A stretch of 6,294 bases of DNA from CAWHOW01 sp050013795 (GTDB taxonomy: Bacteria > Bacteroidota > Bacteroidia > Bacteroidales > CG2-30-32-10). Where the stretch lies: assembly GCA_050013795.1 (NCBI GenBank), contig JBEKEO010000187.1, positions 1 to 6,294 on the forward strand. Direction: 5' to 3'. Below, piece by piece: positions 3,867-6,294 of this stretch (positions are counted from its first letter, which is position 1; every line of letters begins with the position of its first letter). Position numbers and translations under genes: made by a program. The notes under the pieces were generated by a model that did not search any database, was not told the origin of the DNA, and was given only the letters and a program-made list of their open reading frames with translations.

Positions 3867-6294
3867 ATGAGAAAATCTTCATTCCAAAGGAAAATTTGCC
3901 TGATTGCTGTATTGGCACTATTTTCCATAAGTTCAATTGCACAACAGGTGGGAGTATCTGATATTAGTTTCACACCCCAGAGTTTGTTGCATTTGCACAG
4001 CAGTGGTTCCGGTGCTGCAAAACTTTTTCAAATTACTAATGGTGTATCTGGTAATGGAAGTAGTAGCGTGGGTTTTACATTTGATGTTGATGCCAGTTTT
4101 AATATCAGCATGAATAACCATCAAGGCACTTCACTTGGCTTTAATACTAATGGTTCGGTGAGAATGACGATATCAAGCACAGGGCTTGTAGGCATTAATG
4201 TTGCTCCCGCTTCAAATATGCTCTATGTTCAGTCAACCAGTGATTCTTATAATGCAATTTTTGGAGAACATGTATCTGCCACTGTTGGATCAAATTATAG
4301 TGCAGTATCGGGTAAACTAAATAATGCTGCTTATACTATTTCTCAAAGTTATCTGGGTTATCATACTTCTGGAAATAAAACATTCTCGGTATATAGCACA
4401 GGTGGTGACTGGGCTGGCGTTTTTACAAATAAATTTCTTTTAATAAATGATTATACTACTATAACTGCTGCAAATACAGGCGATTTTGAAATTCAGAACT
4501 TAACTGCAGGTGCAAATAATCCAGCAACATTAACGCTAAGACAATCTACACAAACAACTGTAACGGGAAACTTAATAGGCAATATAAATTTTGGTACTTC
4601 TTACCAGGCAAATCCACAGGCTCAAATACAAGTTTTACGCGATGCAGCTTCAAGCAATTCAAGTGATTTACCAACAGCAATGGCATTTTCAACTATTCCT
4701 GATGGAAGCACTGTCTTGACAGAACGTATGAGGATAACAAATGGCGGTAATGTTGGCATTGGGACTTCCACCCCTGACGCATCTGCAGCACTGGATATTG
4801 GAGGGACTACAACATATAACAGGGGATTGCTTATACCACGGGCGAGTTTAAATTCAACCACCGATGTTTTAACCATTCCAAGTCCTGCCACTTATACACT
4901 TGTATTTAATACTAATGCTGGCATGACTGGTGGAAATAAGGGGCTTTACTGGTACAACGGTACCAAGTGGGAGGCATTTCTTGATAATATTTCTCCAAAT
5001 GCAGGATGGATGTTAACAGGTAATGCAGGCACTACACCCGGCACAAATTTTATGGGCACTACCGATGATAATGATGTTGTTTTTAAACGAAATAATGCAC
5101 AATCAGGTCTATTAAATAGTGCTAGCGGATTAACCTTTTGGGGTTACCAGGCCGGAGTAAGCACAACCGGAACCTATAATTCCGCATTCGGATACCAGGC
5201 TCTTTTTACCAACACTACGGGAGCCAACAATACTGCCCATGGATATCAGGCGCTTTATTCAAATAACGCAACCGATAATTCCGCAGTCGGATACCAGGCG
5301 CTTTATACCAACACCACAGGTGCCAACAATGTTGCCAATGGATATCAGGCCCTTTATTTAAACAACGGAACCGGTAATATCGCCATCGGATGCAGTGCGC
5401 TATATAACAATACCGGAAGCTATAATACAGCAGTGGGTTACAATGCGCTTATTAACAATACCAGCGGGGCAATAAATACTGCCACCGGAGAACAGGCGCT
5501 TTTATTAAACACCACCGGAAGCAACAATACCGCATTTGGCGGCGTTGCACTTTATTTCAACACCACTGGAAGCAATAATACCGCCACCGGATTTGGAGCG
5601 CTTTATAAAAACACCGGAAACAGCAATACTGCCAATGGGCAAAAGGCGCTTTATAACAACACTACCGGAAGCTTCAATACCGCCACCGGGGATTCCGCAC
5701 TTTTTTTGAACACCACTGGTACAGTAAATACTGCCATCGGCTATGAGGCGCTTCAGGCCAACACTACCGGCATATACAATACTGCCGTTGGTGCCGGAGC
5801 TATGATGAATGGTTCTACCGCTGTTCAAAATACCGCTGTTGGCGTGAATTCATTATATTACGGTTCAGGCACTAATAATACTGCCGTTGGTTGTTATGCC
5901 GCACTCGGAGTAGCCGGTTCGTCAACGGGAATTAACAATACAGCCCTTGGCGTACAGGCATTACAAGGGTACACTACAGGATATAACAATGCAGCCATAG
6001 GGGCCAATGCGCTTTATAATAACAGTACAGGATATGATAATGTTGCTGTTGGAAGGGAAGCACTCGACACTAACGTCAGTGGGAGCTACAATACTGCTAT
6101 CGGAACTCTAGCGCTTTATGAGAGCACCGGAAGCTCAAATACTGCTGTTGGCATGGATGCTAATATATATTTTAGGGGTACCGGGAATACGGCAATAGGT
6201 ATGTATTCGTTAGAAGGAGGTGCACCTCCTTCTGGTAATACAGGAGGTTATAATACAGCGGTCGGATATGCAGCCGGCAGTGGATACAATTCAG
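3867..6294 (+). CDS. Large exported tail-fibre-like / beta-roll repeat surface protein (3' partial)
   Basis: The frame is open from ATG 3867 to the right edge (809 complete codons, no stop). A Sec signal peptide is clear: basic MRKSSFQRK, a hydrophobic core ICLIAVLALFSISS, and likely cleavage after SIA (residue 25) before QQ. The modules in order are as follows. A first tail-fibre-like segment is at about 97-114 (VRMTISSTGLVGIN). A spacer at about 118-195 ends in VYSTGGDWAGVF. A second segment at 286-311 (ERMRIT, NVGIGTSTPDASAALDI) is followed by GLLIPRASL (320-328) and GLYWYNGTKWEAF (359-371). A linker at 380-416 (GWMLTGNAGTTPGTNF, DDNDVVFK) leads into repeats from residue 422 to the edge. 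These modules are typical of Bacteroidota proteins annotated as 'tail fiber domain-containing'. The repeats suggest a trimeric beta-roll or beta-helix stalk, as in YadA heads and phage fibres. Likely roles are adhesion or a surface fibre; this is inference. The missing C-terminus should hold either an S74-type chaperone or a sorting domain. There is no Shine-Dalgarno sequence, and the ATG follows an A/T-rich leader. Confidence 0.93.
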   Translation, partial: MRKSSFQRKICLIAVLALFSISSIAQQVGVSDISFTPQSLLHLHSSGSGAAKLFQITNGVSGNGSSSVGFTFDVDASFNISMNNHQGTSLGFNTNGSVRMTISSTGLVGINVAPASNMLYVQSTSDSYNAIFGEHVSATVGSNYSAVSGKLNNAAYTISQSYLGYHTSGNKTFSVYSTGGDWAGVFTNKFLLINDYTTITAANTGDFEIQNLTAGANNPATLTLRQSTQTTVTGNLIGNINFGTSYQANPQAQIQVLRDAASSNSSDLPTAMAFSTIPDGSTVLTERMRITNGGNVGIGTSTPDASAALDIGGTTTYNRGLLIPRASLNSTTDVLTIPSPATYTLVFNTNAGMTGGNKGLYWYNGTKWEAFLDNISPNAGWMLTGNAGTTPGTNFMGTTDDNDVVFKRNNAQSGLLNSASGLTFWGYQAGVSTTGTYNSAFGYQALFTNTTGANNTAHGYQALYSNNATDNSAVGYQALYTNTTGANNVANGYQALYLNNGTGNIAIGCSALYNNTGSYNTAVGYNALINNTSGAINTATGEQALLLNTTGSNNTAFGGVALYFNTTGSNNTATGFGALYKNTGNSNTANGQKALYNNTTGSFNTATGDSALFLNTTGTVNTAIGYEALQANTTGIYNTAVGAGAMMNGSTAVQNTAVGVNSLYYGSGTNNTAVGCYAALGVAGSSTGINNTALGVQALQGYTTGYNNAAIGANALYNNSTGYDNVAVGREALDTNVSGSYNTAIGTLALYESTGSSNTAVGMDANIYFRGTGNTAIGMYSLEGGAPPSGNTGGYNTAVGYAAGSGYNS
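5178..5375 (+). repeat. Two-unit (99-bp) higher-order tandem duplication within the fibre repeats
   Basis: Bases 5178-5276 (units 1 and 2, 17+16 residues) align without gaps to 5277-5375 (units 3 and 4, 17+16 residues). I count 14 differences in 99 positions, several of them in third codon positions. The two halves share NSAxGYQALxTNTTGAN followed by NxAxGYQALY. This suggests expansion by a two-unit step, although family conservation alone could give part of the similarity. Confidence 0.7.
6212..6233. repeat. Perfect 22-bp palindrome inside the coding repeats
   Basis: AGAAGGAGGTG (6212-6222) is followed directly by its exact reverse complement CACCTCCTTCT (6223-6233). It encodes EGGAPPS within the 22-residue unit, which is 5-6 residues longer than its neighbours, so the palindrome coincides with the extra length. 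In RNA it could form a nine-pair stem with a UGCA loop. The left arm contains AAGGAGG, but no start codon follows at a useful distance, so it is not a ribosome binding site. Confidence 0.8.

Larger units (their letters stand above)
5130..6294 (+). repeat. At least 22 coding repeats of 48-51 bp (NTAxGyxALyxNTTGsn)
   Basis: A degenerate opening unit (LTFWGYQAG, residue 422) is followed by units beginning N-[TSVIA]-A-x-G at residue 438 (base 5178) and continuing past the edge. Most are 17 residues (e.g. NTATGDSALFLNTTGTV) or 16. Exceptions are one of 20 (NTAVGCYAALG...) and one of 22 (NTAIGMYSLEGG...). The invariant positions are N1, A3, G5 and usually A8-L9, as expected for a beta-roll with a buried small-residue ladder. 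At DNA level GCGCTTTAT recurs in many units. The early units are GC-richer than the first half of the gene. Confidence 0.9.

Noticed and set aside
3933..4124. Reverse-strand open frame of 63 codons near the start of the surface gene
   Set aside because: It is the antisense shadow of the coding frame just after the signal peptide, with no supporting motif.
4622..4891. Reverse-strand open frame of 89 codons
   Set aside because: It lies wholly inside the surface-protein gene, whose sense frame carries family motifs (NVGIGT, GLLIPR). The antisense product resembles nothing.
5505..5828. Reverse-strand open frame of 107 codons within the fibre repeats
   Set aside because: It is the antisense image of the 16-17-residue coding repeats, low in complexity and without a recognisable fold or start signal.
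6214..6222. Internal ribosome binding site AAGGAGGTG starting a second gene
   Set aside because: No ATG follows within a useful distance, the main frame continues unbroken, and Shine-Dalgarno initiation is unusual in this phylum.
5130..6294. Periodic repeats that might suggest a CRISPR array or satellite DNA
   Set aside because: The period is a multiple of three (48 or 51 bases), the whole stretch is one open frame continuing from a signal-peptide protein, and there are no identical repeats with unrelated spacers.

Overview
The window looks like chromosomal DNA from a member of the Bacteroidota. Three signs point there: a C-terminal type IX secretion (T9SS) sorting domain on the first protein, a promoter of the phylum-specific TTG / TAnnTTTG type, and start codons without a Shine-Dalgarno sequence. 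The DNA is AT-rich outside the repeat domain at the right end. I cannot name a genus.

Layout: (1) 2-649, + strand: the C-terminal part of a secreted protein, with an Ig-like 'GTPTTAG' segment followed by a T9SS type A sorting domain. (2) 650-736: a short convergent spacer holding a heptamer tandem repeat (ACTCCCA). (3) 737-3571, - strand: a complete 944-residue AddB-like helicase-nuclease with a PD-(D/E)XK nuclease and four cysteines spaced as in the AddB iron-sulfur cluster. (4) 3572-3866: a divergent intergenic region with a good Bacteroidota promoter for the rightward gene. Its -33/-7 spacer contains a run of nine A. (5) 3867 to the right edge, + strand: the first 809 codons of a very large exported protein. 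It has a signal peptide, two tail-fibre-like 'VGI' segments, a linker module, and at least 22 repeats of 16-17 residues (NTAxGyxALyxNTTGsn).

The two + strand genes encode cell-surface or secreted products and the - strand gene encodes DNA repair. They do not form an operon or an obvious joint system. I see no CRISPR array, tRNA, rRNA, transposase or defence island. The least ordinary signals are a perfect 22-bp palindrome inside the repeat domain, exactly where the repeat spacing is enlarged; a smaller in-frame palindrome inside the T9SS domain; the rise in GC content and the 99-bp higher-order duplication in the fibre repeats; and the A9 tract in the promoter spacer.
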